NCBI RefSeq assembly: GCF_001753165.1
Contig: NZ_CP017448.1
Coordinates: 3,289,183 to 3,353,182 of the forward strand
DNA: 64,000 nucleotides
Direction: 5' to 3'
Source: Acidihalobacter aeolianus
GTDB lineage: Bacteria; Pseudomonadota; Gammaproteobacteria; DSM-5130; Acidihalobacteraceae
Under the pieces are notes generated by a model, which saw nothing but the letters and a program-made list of their open reading frames with translations, did not search any database and had not been told where the DNA came from. The translations under genes and the position numbers were made by a program. Below, piece by piece: positions 18,207 through 28,041 of the stretch. Numbering within the stretch: the stretch's first letter is position 1; every line of letters begins with the position of its first letter.

Positions 18207-18674
18207 TCAGTTGCCCCAGCAATTACTCACGCTTTGGGTAGTACTACTAACGCTTTTGATGCCTAAGGAACTCAAGGAGAAACTACCGCAGGCATCCTGA
18301 GCCTGATCCCCCACCGGGTTTGCCGTTAGAGTGAAACTTGTCATCGTGGTATTCACACCATAACTAATGTCGTAATAAGGATTGCTGGCATTAGGTACAA
18401 CATACACGGTTGTTGAGTACCCCATGTAAGTCAGGCTCGCTGGATAGACGTTATTGGTGCTGTAATATTTTTCCAGTTGGCTGGACATGTTTAGCAGATT
18501 GGTGATTGCCGTGGTACGTCTCGAATCCCGCACTTGCTTTAAATAGTTGGGATAGGCGATCGCAGCAATAATAGCCACGATGGCTACTGCGACCATTAGC
18601 TCGATCAGGGTGAAACCTCGCGTATGTATCCTATGCAACTCTGCATGTCCGTTCATCATTCTTCCCTGATCCAT
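18207..18674 (-). CDS. pilE: PilE-type minor pilin
   Basis: A type IV minor pilin of about 155 residues. The class III leader ends RGFTLIELMVAVAIVAIIAAIAYPNY, with Gly at -1, Phe at +1 and Glu at +5 for PilD cleavage and methylation. A C-terminal Cys pair (QDACGSF and SNCWGN) would form the disulfide-bonded D-loop. The first ATG (18674) overlaps the pilY1 stop; ATGs at 18659 and 18656 follow an AGGGA and are equally possible. It is the last gene of the minor pilin operon. Confidence 0.9.
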   Translation of the reverse strand: MDQGRMMNGHAELHRIHTRGFTLIELMVAVAIVAIIAAIAYPNYLKQVRDSRRTTAITNLLNMSSQLEKYYSTNNVYPASLTYMGYSTTVYVVPNASNPYYDISYGVNTTMTSFTLTANPVGDQAQDACGSFSLSSLGIKSVSSTTQSVSNCWGN

Positions 18675-21600
18675 CACCGTAACTCACGCCAGCTGATTCG
18701 GACGTTGGTCCCATTCCCGCCTAGGCCAGTTTGTATGAGCTTGGTATGACCGCTATTGGTGCTGACAAGCATGTAGGTCTTGCCGCCATAAGTGACGAAT
18801 GCAGGACTACCGACTGCTCCAACCGTAATGCCAGAGAAAATACCTTGCAAAGTCGAAGCATCGAAGGCGCCAATATAGTCGGCGATATTATTGACACTGA
18901 ATGCATTGAATTCGAGCATGGCACCGTCTGATGGGTCGAGCGCCATGGACCATCCACCATTATTATTTACACCGCAGGTTAAACCTTGCTGGCCCAATAT
19001 CGTCGTATTGAAGAGGAACACGCCATTTTGAATGGTTGGATTATAAATCACCATTTCGCCTTGGTATGTACTGTTGTATACCAAGTCAAGATACCAGCCA
19101 TATTGCGTACCCGGCGTACCGTTGTATGTCAAATCAGCCCAGGAAACGGACGTATTAGACGTCTGACGTAACCCAACCTGCACCCCAACTGAGTTGGTGC
19201 TGAATGTTTGATTCGTAATGGTCTGCTGCTGCAGGCTATTGCGGTTAATCGTCGGCGGTGACGACAAGTAAGCATATAAAGTGCTTGATGCCGGAACATT
19301 TATATTGCTGCTTGTAGTGTACCCGTTGTCCCAGTTGGACATATCCCAATCCCAGATGCCGTAGATACTCTGCACACCTGTAGAGGTCGTATTGGGTACG
19401 GAATCATTGGGTACTGAGTCAAGTAGTTGACCTGTGCCGAATTCCACCATTAGACGGTTTTGCGGCTCAGGAGACGGCAGACCCGACGGTATCGAGATGA
19501 CCTGGATTTTTGTAGTAATCGGCTGAGGCGTGCCCGCCGAATTTACAGCACTGAATAGCGGCGTACCCGTGGAATTACCATAAGTAGAAACATGCCAGTC
19601 GGCTGGATTGCTGCTGGTTAGGTTAAATCGCCACACGTTGCCGAAAAGATCACCTGCATAGACGTAGTCGGTGATGTGATCACCGTCCAGATCCGCGGCG
19701 GTGACATAACCAATGCCGTCTGGACGACTTTGCGCCGTAGGGTCGTTGGATGGCCCATAGCCAGTACTGATCCAGTACACACTCATGGTGCCAGTGCTTG
19801 AGCTAGGGTCAATCAGTCCGATGAATATGCCTGCCTCGCCATTGGTGCTGTTATAACCATTGCCCCAAATAACGCCCCAATCGCCATTGTGGAATCGGCG
19901 TATCTGCGGGGTACCGAAGGTATAACCCAGGTCCTGCGCACAGTTGCTGTCGTTCACGCAGGTCAAATTTGATGTCGTCCAGTCGGCTTTTACGATGCTA
20001 GCTGCATTGGCCTCGCTGAAATTGGCTGGGTTGTTAATGTCCAGCACAAACAGCTCCTTGCCGCCTGCGCCAAGGCCGCTAGCCAACCAGGTATGCCACG
20101 AGCCTCCATAGAACACATCTCCCGTGCCCGGCGTCGCATCAACATAATAGTGATGATTGTACTGAGGATCAGTGAATTGGTTGATGTTGTCGTAAACGCT
20201 TTGCGGCACAAAAGCTAATACTTCTTTGCCATCATTGTCTGTATTGTTATAGACGTATTGGCCAGTTGACGAAACGGTATAGCTACCCGCTCGGAATCCA
20301 TGCAGCATGCCGTCATTTGCCCCGACGTAAACCACATTGGTCCGTGTCTCGTTCGCTTGCTCGAATTGATCGAAAGTTTGTGCACTGCTGCTGTTCTCAG
20401 CCTGGTTAGCTGTGGGGTAGAGATCGTCCTTCCAGGTTACTGGCTGCCCCGGGGTACTGGGATAACTTTGCAGCGGGTAGCCGACCCAGACGGGACTTGA
20501 GTGGACTATGTCGCCGAGTAACCCTGTCCTGTTGCGTAATGTGCCACCTTGGCTCTCCTCGGCACTACGCGTTCCACGCAGATAGTCCAACCTTTCCTGG
20601 CCGAGATTGTCAGCGCCATTGAGCAGTGTTTGCTCAGCACTGCTTAGATCCGACCACTCAAACGCTACACCCTGGGTGCCGCTATCGGTCAGAATCACGC
20701 GACTGGAAGGTGATTGTGCGGTTAGCGTATTCGTAGCCTGCCCTTGCGTAGTGGTACCCATGGCCGGACAGGCGCCTCCAGTCAACACGCAGCTTGCGTC
20801 CCAGTTAGCCACGGTAGATACATAAGGCTGATTACTTGTCGGGTCGATCAAGATCGGTTCCGCCAACAACTCGCCCCACCAATTCAGGGGATGGTACAGC
20901 GCCTGGTAAACCTGGGTACCGGTTTGGATCTGCCCGGCCTTCTGTGTATTCGTCGCAACCGACGAACCGGAACCGGTTCGCGCCACAATCTGATACAAGG
21001 TATTTGCGAGCGCGGTGGCGAACTGTTGCGGATTCTGCGCGCTCAGGAAGGCTCCATGTCCATCTATACCCGCATGCCATAGGTCGTCAATATTGGCATT
21101 CGCATTGGGTGAAGGCGTCGGCCAGGAAGCCGAGCCGTTCTGCAGCTCGGCATAGACGGCCGCCTGAGCCTGGGATTCAGTAAGCACAACGCCGTTTTTG
21201 TTGTAGTACTGTGTGATGTAGTTCTGTACCAATGTGGGTGTCACACCTAAACCAATCGTAAATGTGACCATGTGCTGCCAGAACGCCGGATCTTCTCCGT
21301 TGGTCGGCACATCATTGATCATCTTGGGTTGGAGATCCTGCTCCCAGTAGTACATCGCCACGTCAGCAAGCGTGTCAGATACGCTATCCTGATAGGGATT
21401 CACAGGGTTATATTGATATTGTTGTCCGTTCGAACCTGTAATCAAAGGACCCTGGGTGCCATCCGCATTACCCACGCTCGGCTTATTGCCGTTCCAAGTA
21501 CCATCAGTCACCAGCACAGTATAGTTAGCCCGGCAGGTCAGATAATTAGCGTGATTATTGGCCGCCTGCTCGGCATTGCTAGTGCCCCATGGGGCCGACG

Positions 21601-22930
21601 ATCCCGGCTGCTTGCTAATCCATTGCCCCACGCCAGCCAGCGCTTGCCTTAAAGGGGTGTAACCTTGGCCGATAGGTTGCTGAAAGAAACGTTTTAGGAA
21701 GCCGGAGCGATTGCCGTTTGAAAGCAAAAATGGCTCGGTTGTGTTGAATTCCGGGTTGCTACTGCTAGACATTTGGCTGATCGTGCCAAAATCCACGCGG
21801 AAATTGGTCGGCAACTTCATGAAGGCAATGCTGGCACCGGCGCGTGCCATCAAAATATGTGAGCGGTAGTACTGGTACCAATTGGCGAAATTCTGCATTT
21901 CTGCCGTATAACTGCGATCTACCTGCGTCCCATCGCCTTCGATGTAAACATAGTCACCGTCACTTTCTATGTAAGTGTGGTAAGGCAGGGGCGAACTGGG
22001 TAAGGCTGGCGGTGGCGTGCAGGTACCCGTATTGCTGTTTGAGTTTGGGCTCAGAGTCGGCGGACAAATTTGCACCTCCTGGAAATAAGCAATATTGTCC
22101 AGATCATTGCTGGTAGCTGGTCGCGGGCCAATATAATTCCAGTAAACAGCAGGCCAAAAACCCGTGGTTGCTACACCACCAGTAGCATTCCAGGTAGCAG
22201 GAAAGGGCCCAGAATAATAATAGTACGTTGACGACCCCTGAGGGTAGTTGATCACCCAATTCAGCCCATTAGTACCTTTGCTGTTGCCGATATAGCCATT
22301 GTTAGTGGTATCGTTGGTAGCGTCTGTGGAATCGTTCCAGACATTTAGTGCACGGATATTGGCACTCGCGTTGTTATCGTTGTAAGGGTTGAGAAAAGCA
22401 GCATTCGGCTTGGCGTCCGGCATGACCCACAGATTGACGGTGCTGTCCCAGTGGCAAGTAGGGTTGCCGAGAGTCGCCGTTTGTGTAGGTGGGGTTTGGG
22501 TACTGCTTTCCGGGTACGACGCCGGGCAAGCCCAAGGCGTGTATGTGGCAGTAGGGTTGTAGTAGTTGGCATTGACATAGCTGGAACGGAATTGTGCGCC
22601 ATAGATGTTTCTGGCACTGAACCCTGGAATGATGTCTGGGTAATCACCCGCACCGGAACCGTACACATTCGTACTACCAACCGGGTAGCCATACGTAAAA
22701 CCACCTATCGATCCCTTGTCACCCAGCCACTCCCACTGCATGGACCCGGAGTCATCGAGCAAAAACATGATATTGGGATCGATACCCTGTTGCACGATGG
22801 TCAGCGGCGCTTGTGAAAGCGTCGGATAATTGACCGTTGCATAGGCTCGACCGATGACAGCGAATGCCAAACCTAGCAGCATTGCGACTGCCGTCGGATA
22901 GCCACGCGAAATCATCCATCTGCCGTTCAT
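18674..22930 (-). CDS. pilY1: PilY1-like type IV pilus tip adhesin
   Basis: About 1418 residues, exported. A signal segment (VAMLLGLAFAVIGRAYA) leads into an N-terminal half with a von Willebrand A-like MIDAS start, NIMFLLDDSGSMQW. The C-terminal half is the seven-bladed PilY1 propeller, containing the calcium loop ADLDGDHITDYVYAGDLFG. The ATG at 22930 is chosen because GGAGGAG lies 7 bp upstream. PilY1 sits at the pilus tip with the minor pilins, primes assembly and mediates surface contact. The gene is large, Asn/Ser/Thr-rich and lower in GC than the flanking core, as often found for surface adhesins. Confidence 0.93.
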   Translation of the reverse strand: MNGRWMISRGYPTAVAMLLGLAFAVIGRAYATVNYPTLSQAPLTIVQQGIDPNIMFLLDDSGSMQWEWLGDKGSIGGFTYGYPVGSTNVYGSGAGDYPDIIPGFSARNIYGAQFRSSYVNANYYNPTATYTPWACPASYPESSTQTPPTQTATLGNPTCHWDSTVNLWVMPDAKPNAAFLNPYNDNNASANIRALNVWNDSTDATNDTTNNGYIGNSKGTNGLNWVINYPQGSSTYYYYSGPFPATWNATGGVATTGFWPAVYWNYIGPRPATSNDLDNIAYFQEVQICPPTLSPNSNSNTGTCTPPPALPSSPLPYHTYIESDGDYVYIEGDGTQVDRSYTAEMQNFANWYQYYRSHILMARAGASIAFMKLPTNFRVDFGTISQMSSSSNPEFNTTEPFLLSNGNRSGFLKRFFQQPIGQGYTPLRQALAGVGQWISKQPGSSAPWGTSNAEQAANNHANYLTCRANYTVLVTDGTWNGNKPSVGNADGTQGPLITGSNGQQYQYNPVNPYQDSVSDTLADVAMYYWEQDLQPKMINDVPTNGEDPAFWQHMVTFTIGLGVTPTLVQNYITQYYNKNGVVLTESQAQAAVYAELQNGSASWPTPSPNANANIDDLWHAGIDGHGAFLSAQNPQQFATALANTLYQIVARTGSGSSVATNTQKAGQIQTGTQVYQALYHPLNWWGELLAEPILIDPTSNQPYVSTVANWDASCVLTGGACPAMGTTTQGQATNTLTAQSPSSRVILTDSGTQGVAFEWSDLSSAEQTLLNGADNLGQERLDYLRGTRSAEESQGGTLRNRTGLLGDIVHSSPVWVGYPLQSYPSTPGQPVTWKDDLYPTANQAENSSSAQTFDQFEQANETRTNVVYVGANDGMLHGFRAGSYTVSSTGQYVYNNTDNDGKEVLAFVPQSVYDNINQFTDPQYNHHYYVDATPGTGDVFYGGSWHTWLASGLGAGGKELFVLDINNPANFSEANAASIVKADWTTSNLTCVNDSNCAQDLGYTFGTPQIRRFHNGDWGVIWGNGYNSTNGEAGIFIGLIDPSSSTGTMSVYWISTGYGPSNDPTAQSRPDGIGYVTAADLDGDHITDYVYAGDLFGNVWRFNLTSSNPADWHVSTYGNSTGTPLFSAVNSAGTPQPITTKIQVISIPSGLPSPEPQNRLMVEFGTGQLLDSVPNDSVPNTTSTGVQSIYGIWDWDMSNWDNGYTTSSNINVPASSTLYAYLSSPPTINRNSLQQQTITNQTFSTNSVGVQVGLRQTSNTSVSWADLTYNGTPGTQYGWYLDLVYNSTYQGEMVIYNPTIQNGVFLFNTTILGQQGLTCGVNNNGGWSMALDPSDGAMLEFNAFSVNNIADYIGAFDASTLQGIFSGITVGAVGSPAFVTYGGKTYMLVSTNSGHTKLIQTGLGGNGTNVRISWRELR

Positions 22931-22954
22931 GTCATTACTCCTCCAGGCCAGCAC

Positions 22955-23569
22955 TCAAGTGCCGCTCACCGATTTGGCCGGCGTGCTTCCCCCGGCACCT
23001 GCACCGACCAGAAAGACACTCTGCACGACTGCGATCGCATTCTGATTGCCGCCATACGCCCAAGCCGTTATGCGATAGAGATTCCCACCGGTTGAACTAC
23101 TGAACCCAATGTACTGAATATAAAATTGCGGATAGCTGTAATAGGAATTAGCGCCACCGCTGCTGACCCCGGAGCTGTTGAGCTGCTGCACATCAAGTTT
23201 CAGCGAGCCACCCGCGTACTGATTTGAAAATGCCCACGGCACTGTCGTCGGGTTGGATAGCGCCGTAGTACAGACAAGTGGCACGCTGCTGGGTGAGCTA
23301 GGCGGACACGTTACGCCCTGGGTCGCATTGCTACCCTGCGTCAGCCACCATTGGGCGTATTGCAGTGCCGACTGTGCGGCCTCGAAGGCACGGTTTTTCT
23401 CGCGGGTGTTGCTCGCCATCCGTTGTTGCAACCCCACGTTGCCGAACATGCTCACTCCAAGCAGGGTGAGAATCACCAGAATCAGCAGACTAACCACCAG
23501 GACGAACCCTTCCTGGCGTCTGTGAGTGGATCGCTCTAGCGTTTTATGCATGCGCGCTGTCCGGTTCAT
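22955..23569 (-). CDS. pilX: PilX-like minor pilin
   Basis: A 204-residue minor pilin. The leader ends RRQEGFVLVVSLLILVILTLLGVSMFG. Gly is at -1, but Val replaces the Glu at +5, which is usual for PilX/GspK-like pilins that cap the pilus. The conserved RAFEAAQSALQYAQWWL follows. Its start overlaps the pilW stop by 4 bp and it lies 24 bp before pilY1. Confidence 0.88.
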   Translation of the reverse strand: MNRTARMHKTLERSTHRRQEGFVLVVSLLILVILTLLGVSMFGNVGLQQRMASNTREKNRAFEAAQSALQYAQWWLTQGSNATQGVTCPPSSPSSVPLVCTTALSNPTTVPWAFSNQYAGGSLKLDVQQLNSSGVSSGGANSYYSYPQFYIQYIGFSSSTGGNLYRITAWAYGGNQNAIAVVQSVFLVGAGAGGSTPAKSVSGT

Positions 23570-24324
23570 TGTTGCAAGTTCTCCAATCCGATTACGCGCG
23601 TCATCGTCAGAGTCTGCGGTTGTCCCGCAGGTTGATTGGGGTTGTAGAGCGGGTTTACGAAATTGAGCGTGATCACGACGCTGCGCACCTGCATCCAGGC
23701 ATTCTGCGCAGTTACCTGGCTGGCCGTCAGATATTGCTCGACAGAATTGCCGCTCTGGGTTGCGATGCCATACTCCACCTGCCAGCCACTGATACCTCCG
23801 CCTGTTGGGTTTAATGCCTGACTGCTCAGCGGTGAGACGATCGGCTGCGCGGACCCACTGTTAACTGCGCACTGCAACTCCGCCTTGCCCATATCAAGAT
23901 CGAAGGCATTGACGTAGGTAACCTGCTGACTGCTAGCATTGGTGCCGCCATTACAGTTGATGATCGCGTCGTTGGACCCGGCAACATAGGGCCCAGCCAC
24001 ATAACGAACCATGATGGTGTTATTCGTCCCGTAGATCACCTGCCCTGCCGTTTTGAAGGAGCCAGCGGCCGGGAACGCCGCGAGATTCGTCTGTGTGGTC
24101 TGCCCGTAAGGGAAATAACCCGCTTGCTGAATGGTGTCCGCTAACACGGAAGCTGCCAGCCGCTCGTTTTCCTGCAGAGCGGCCATCGCCTGCTGTGCGT
24201 TGTAGCTTTCCTTGGTACCGACAAACACCGTTATCACGCCTGCCACTAGAAATAGGCTGAGAACCATGGCAACCATGAGTTCGACAAGACCCAAACCTCG
24301 CTGTGTTTGCCCGGGCATTCTCAT
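23566..24324 (-). CDS. pilW: PilW-like minor pilin
   Basis: A 252-residue minor pilin. The leader ends QRGLGLVELMVAMVLSLFLVAGV (Gly at -1, Glu at +5) and is followed by FVGTKESYNAQQAMAALQEN, typical of PilW. The C-terminal half contains Cys residues (NCNGG, LQCAVN) that could pair. The start overlaps the pilV stop by 4 bp. Confidence 0.9.
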   Translation of the reverse strand: MRMPGQTQRGLGLVELMVAMVLSLFLVAGVITVFVGTKESYNAQQAMAALQENERLAASVLADTIQQAGYFPYGQTTQTNLAAFPAAGSFKTAGQVIYGTNNTIMVRYVAGPYVAGSNDAIINCNGGTNASSQQVTYVNAFDLDMGKAELQCAVNSGSAQPIVSPLSSQALNPTGGGISGWQVEYGIATQSGNSVEQYLTASQVTAQNAWMQVRSVVITLNFVNPLYNPNQPAGQPQTLTMTRVIGLENLQQ

Positions 24325-24896
24325 GGCTGTGTCACCATCGAATAGGTTTGTGTACTCGTGGTCGGTGCCGGTGCGGTACTCGCCGTTGTGCTACTGGTGG
24401 CGTTCAGGCCCAAGGATTTCTCCTGCCACTGCACGGTTACGACGCAGGTATAGGGGTTGGATGTGGCAGCGGTCGCACCCTTGCACTGCACGCCTCCCTG
24501 ACCGGAAGGCAGTTGTTGAGCCAGATCCTTGCCCCAGTTATACATATCCCAAGCCGCCATCTGATAGTTCGTGCACAATGTTGCTGTGCAACTTGACGGC
24601 AGTTGGCCATTGAGCGTGCTTGCACCGGCACCGGAAAAGGGCGTGGCACCTCCATATACAACCGTCACGCTGCTCGGCGCCACCTGTGCCCAGAAGGCCG
24701 GATTCGCGCCCATGTAAGCGGCCATGTTGGCCGCCTCGATCGCCGCGATGCTGCGCAGACTCGCCGTGTGCGTATTGTTCACCGCCAGCGCCTGCAGTCC
24801 GGCCACGCCGAGGAGGCCGATGCTGATCACGAGGAGCGCAACCAACGCCTCGATCAGACTGAATCCTCTCTGTGTAGCGTGGCTTATCATGGGCAA
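24321..24896 (-). CDS. pilV: PilV-like minor pilin
   Basis: A 191-residue minor pilin. The leader is short: ATQRGFSLIEALVALLVISIGLLGVAGLQ, with Gly at -1 and Glu at +5, and ends in the GVAGLQ motif typical of PilV. The start lies inside the last 10 bp of fimT, so translation is coupled. Confidence 0.9.
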   Translation of the reverse strand: MPMISHATQRGFSLIEALVALLVISIGLLGVAGLQALAVNNTHTASLRSIAAIEAANMAAYMGANPAFWAQVAPSSVTVVYGGATPFSGAGASTLNGQLPSSCTATLCTNYQMAAWDMYNWGKDLAQQLPSGQGGVQCKGATAATSNPYTCVVTVQWQEKSLGLNATSSTTASTAPAPTTSTQTYSMVTQP

Positions 24897-25426
24897 CTGT
24901 TTCCCTTAAGCAGTGCAACACGTCCAACCATCGAGATTTTCAAGCAACGACGGTAACTTACATTGTTCGACTGGTCGTTGAGTTCAATCGTGCCGGCATT
25001 ATTAGTGAATCCGTTTCTATCGAAGGTAATCCTGACCAACTGAGCACCGCTCCCGGTTATCGTTGAACTAAATTGGTCATTAGGTGAGATGGCTTCATGC
25101 ACGCGGATCACCCCCGCCGACGAACTTGGTGAACTGGTCACGATCCATCCGCTATTCCATGTCGACTGATTGCAGGTCAGTGCCGGACCGCTACCCGTGG
25201 TGGAATTGCTCCCGCCGCAGACGGTGACATTGACGCCACGCATGATCGCCTCGCTGCGTGCATATTGGATGTCGGCCAGCAATCCGTTCAGCTCCGTCGC
25301 CATACGGTTCGTCGTCGTCAGGCTTTCATAACTCGGGATACCGACGAGTGCAAAAATCGCGACTAAGGCCACGACCACCATCAACTCGATCAACGTGAAT
25401 GCCGCTTGTGTCGTTTTTATCCCCAT
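24887..25426 (-). CDS. fimT: FimT/FimU-type minor pseudopilin
   Basis: First gene of the minor pilin operon, 179 residues from the ATG at 25426 (a TTG at 25453 would add 9). The N-terminal segment TQAAFTLIELMVVVALVAIF has Glu at +5, but the residue at -1 is Ala, not the Gly that prepilin peptidase normally needs. The rest matches the GspH/FimT domain: GIPSYESLTTTNRMATELNG and DIQYARSEAIMRGVNVTVCGG, with a distal Cys near the C-terminus (RRCLKIS) for a disulfide. It helps prime pilus assembly with PilVWXE and PilY1. Confidence 0.86.
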   Translation of the reverse strand: MGIKTTQAAFTLIELMVVVALVAIFALVGIPSYESLTTTNRMATELNGLLADIQYARSEAIMRGVNVTVCGGSNSTTGSGPALTCNQSTWNSGWIVTSSPSSSAGVIRVHEAISPNDQFSSTITGSGAQLVRITFDRNGFTNNAGTIELNDQSNNVSYRRCLKISMVGRVALLKGNSCP

Positions 25427-25608
25427 GCGGCTTATGTAAAGGTGTGTACTCAAAGAGTAAAGTGCCTACGCAACTGCAACGGATGAAATACCGTCAATGG
25501 CTGACGAGCGGGATGCACTCAGATACAGGCGCGCGCACACGAACTCCGTTAACATGTCCACATCCCGTGCAACGGGTACATACACTGCAGACTTAAGATG
25601 GAGGACTT

Positions 25609-26004
25609 ATGGCTTACGGTTTCTCGATCAGCCTGGATTCCGGTTTCGACGAGGCCATCGGCCGCGTGACCGAGGCGCTCAAGACCCAGGGGTTCGGCGT
25701 ACTCGCGGATATCGACGTATCCGGCACGCTCAAGGCTAAGATCGGCGTCGACAAGCGCCCATACCGAATTTTAGGGGCGTGCAACCCTCAGTTGGCCAAT
25801 CGCGCACTCGATGCGGACGCAGACATTGGGCTGTTGCTGCCCTGTAACGTCGTGGTACGTGACGAAGGCGAAGGCAAGGTTACGGTCGCCTTTATGGATC
25901 CGCAATCCGTGCTCGCCCTGGTGGATCGGGACGGGATCGCCGAACTGGCAGGGGAAGTACGCGCACGCCTGGAAACCGTACGCGACTCGCTGGCCGCCGG
26001 CTGA
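25609..26004 (+). CDS. DUF302 protein
   Basis: A 131-residue single-domain protein with the DUF302 layout: GFDEAIGRVTEALKTQGFGVLADIDV, RPYRILGACNPQLANRAL, GLLLPCNVVV and VAFMDPQSVLALV. A GGAGG ribosome-binding site is 7 bp before the ATG. DUF302 proteins are common in sulfur oxidisers and often stand near redox genes, but their function is not established. The conserved Cys in LGACNP and LPCNVV are present. It is divergent from the pilin operon. Confidence 0.85.
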   Translation: MAYGFSISLDSGFDEAIGRVTEALKTQGFGVLADIDVSGTLKAKIGVDKRPYRILGACNPQLANRALDADADIGLLLPCNVVVRDEGEGKVTVAFMDPQSVLALVDRDGIAELAGEVRARLETVRDSLAAG

Positions 26005-26046
26005 TGTATCGACCGCCCGGTTGCTGCCGCAGCCGGGCATCTCTCC

Positions 26047-26433
26047 TCAAACAATCGCAAGCGCTGAACGCAGTCGCGCCGCGACACCGCCGGCCATGAT
26101 CATCCAGGCCTTCGCCAGCGGCGGGTCCAATGAGCTATCCAATGTCTTGCGAAACAGCTCCAGCCAGCGCTCAAAATGTGCGGCCGTCAGCCCCAGCCCG
26201 GCATGTACCGAGACCATACCAGTTTCCACTGGCGCGCCGAGCGGCTTGCCGCCCATCGCGATCCACCAGTATTCCACGATCCGACGTTCATGCTCCGCAG
26301 GGTTTTTCAGGTCGACGAAAAAAGGGGACAGCAAGTCGTCAGAGCGCAGCAGCAAGTAGAATTCCGCGATCACGCGCTCGACGTTTTCACGCCCTATACG
26401 ATCGCACAAGGGATTCAGACGTCGCGTTGGCAT
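26047..26433 (-). CDS. Group III truncated haemoglobin
   Basis: A 128-residue 2-on-2 globin. EFYLLLRSDDLLSPFFVD gives the B-C region with the B10-type Tyr. YWWIAMGGKP lies in the E helix region. The segment VHAGLGLTAAHFERWLELF carries the proximal His and the H-F-x-R-W-L motif of the group III family. Such globins bind O2 or NO, or handle other small ligands in the cytoplasm. It is divergent, 39 bp away, from the fructosamine-kinase-family gene. Confidence 0.85.
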   Translation of the reverse strand: MPTRRLNPLCDRIGRENVERVIAEFYLLLRSDDLLSPFFVDLKNPAEHERRIVEYWWIAMGGKPLGAPVETGMVSVHAGLGLTAAHFERWLELFRKTLDSSLDPPLAKAWMIMAGGVAARLRSALAIV

Positions 26434-26472
26434 GGTGATTTCCTAACGGTCTTGGGCGATGGAGTTTTTTCG

Positions 26473-27357
26473 ATGAAGCCAGATATTTGGGCTGACATAA
26501 CGGCCCGAATTAATTCCGTTCTCGATAGACCGGAAATCTTCGTTGCATCGCATCCGCTCGCCGGCGGCGACACCTGCCAGGCCTATCGGTTGGAAACCCG
26601 AAACAGTGTCTTTTTCGTCAAACTGTCGTCTTCCTTGAAGGAAGAATCGTTTGCTGCCGAGGCGGCGGGACTCGATGAACTCGCAGCGGTGGGTGCGGCC
26701 CGCTGCCCACGGCCACTGCTGCATGGGCACATAGCGGATATCACATTCCTCGTACTCGAACATATTCGGATCTCTCGACAAGGCAATGACGCGGTTCTTG
26801 GGTCCGCTCTAGCGCAGATCCACCGACATACAGCGCATGAATACGGTTGGGATCGCGGCAACACCATTGGACGTACCCCGCAGGACAATCGCCGCACCTC
26901 CGACTGGGCCACATTCTGGCGCGATCGCAGGCTTTTGCCGCAGCTAAAGCTCGCTGCGCAATCCGCTGCGCCAAAGTCACTGCTCGATCTAGGCGAGCGG
27001 CTTTTGGCTGAGATACCCGCATTACTGCGCGGACACCGGCCTGAGCCCTCACTGCTGCATGGCGATCTGTGGGGCGGTAACCACGGATATGACGACACGG
27101 GTCGCCCCGTGCTTTTCGATCCCGCGGTTTACTACGGTGACCGCGAAACCGACATCGCCATGACCCAGCTCTTCGGTGGATTCGGTGCGGATTTCCTAGA
27201 TGCCTACCACGAAGCCTGGCCATTGCCGTGTGGGCATGAGCAGAGACGCGATCTATACAACCTCTACCACGTTCTCAATCATTACAACCTGTTCGGCGCG
27301 AGCTATGCCGGGCAGGCGTCGCGCATGATCGACCGCCTGCTAGCTTCTGCAAGCTGA
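26473..27357 (+). CDS. Fructosamine kinase family protein
   Basis: A 294-residue kinase-fold protein of the FN3K/aminoglycoside-phosphotransferase group. It has GGDTCQAYRLET (nucleotide loop), FFVKLSS (ATP-binding Lys), LLHGDLWGGNHGYD (catalytic loop with Asp) and LFDPAVYYGDRETDIAMTQLF (the D-P-A-x-x-Y-G-D-R-E metal-binding signature of FN3K). Family members phosphorylate ketoamines on glycated proteins so they fall off. The open frame extends to 26176, antisense to the globin gene; the ATG at 26473 gives the standard N-terminus. Confidence 0.9.
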   Translation: MKPDIWADITARINSVLDRPEIFVASHPLAGGDTCQAYRLETRNSVFFVKLSSSLKEESFAAEAAGLDELAAVGAARCPRPLLHGHIADITFLVLEHIRISRQGNDAVLGSALAQIHRHTAHEYGWDRGNTIGRTPQDNRRTSDWATFWRDRRLLPQLKLAAQSAAPKSLLDLGERLLAEIPALLRGHRPEPSLLHGDLWGGNHGYDDTGRPVLFDPAVYYGDRETDIAMTQLFGGFGADFLDAYHEAWPLPCGHEQRRDLYNLYHVLNHYNLFGASYAGQASRMIDRLLASAS

Positions 27358-27360
27358 TAT

Positions 27361-28041
27361 TCACCATGGTAACTCGTGGCCGTCGACGTCGAGAAATTTC
27401 CCGTTATCGCGTTGGCTGGCACGATCAACCAACCTTCTCAGACCTGCAGCACTCTCATCCACACTCAATTGACCGTGTGGTCCGCCCATGTCGGTCCTTA
27501 CCCAGCCCGGGTGCAGAACCAACACCGTGAAGCCGCGAGGACCCAGATCGATCGCCAGGCTCTTCAAGGCGGCGTTCAGCCCGGCCTTGGATGCGCGATA
27601 GGGGTAGTGCCCCCCGGAACCGTTGTCAGCGATGCTGCCCATCCTGCTGCTCAAGGTCGCTATGACCTTACGTGAACCGGCCAGCAGATTCGGCAATAGC
27701 GCCTGGGCCAACAGCAACGGCGCAACCGTATTGACGTGCAGCGTTGCAAGCAGCCCGGCTGCATCCAACTCACCGAAGGCATCAGCATCCGGTCCGTAGA
27801 CGCCCGCGTTATTGAACAGCACATCCAATGGCTTACCTGCGAGGCTGGCGGTGAGTTCCCCGATCTGTGCGTCGTCGACCACATCCAGGCTATGCAGGCT
27901 GACGCCTCTCTCACCCAAGGCAGACAGCGCAGGTGATCGGCTGCGATGGCACGCAATGACTTGCCATCCGGCTTCGCAGTACTGCTGCGCCAATGCCAGA
28001 CCGATTCCTCTGCCTGCTCCCGTAATCAGAATACTAGGCAT
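27361..28041 (-). CDS. Short-chain dehydrogenase/reductase
   Basis: A 226-residue classical SDR. It shows the NAD(P)-binding motif TGAGRGIGLALA at residues 7-18, NNAG (LFNNAGVYG), the catalytic Ser in LSSRMGSI and the catalytic YPYRASKAGLN (Y-x3-K). This is a cytoplasmic oxidoreductase of the CsgA/carbonyl-reductase type; the substrate is not evident. It is convergent with the fructosamine-kinase-family gene, with only 3 bp between stops. Confidence 0.9.
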   Translation of the reverse strand: MPSILITGAGRGIGLALAQQYCEAGWQVIACHRSRSPALSALGERGVSLHSLDVVDDAQIGELTASLAGKPLDVLFNNAGVYGPDADAFGELDAAGLLATLHVNTVAPLLLAQALLPNLLAGSRKVIATLSSRMGSIADNGSGGHYPYRASKAGLNAALKSLAIDLGPRGFTVLVLHPGWVRTDMGGPHGQLSVDESAAGLRRLVDRASQRDNGKFLDVDGHELPW

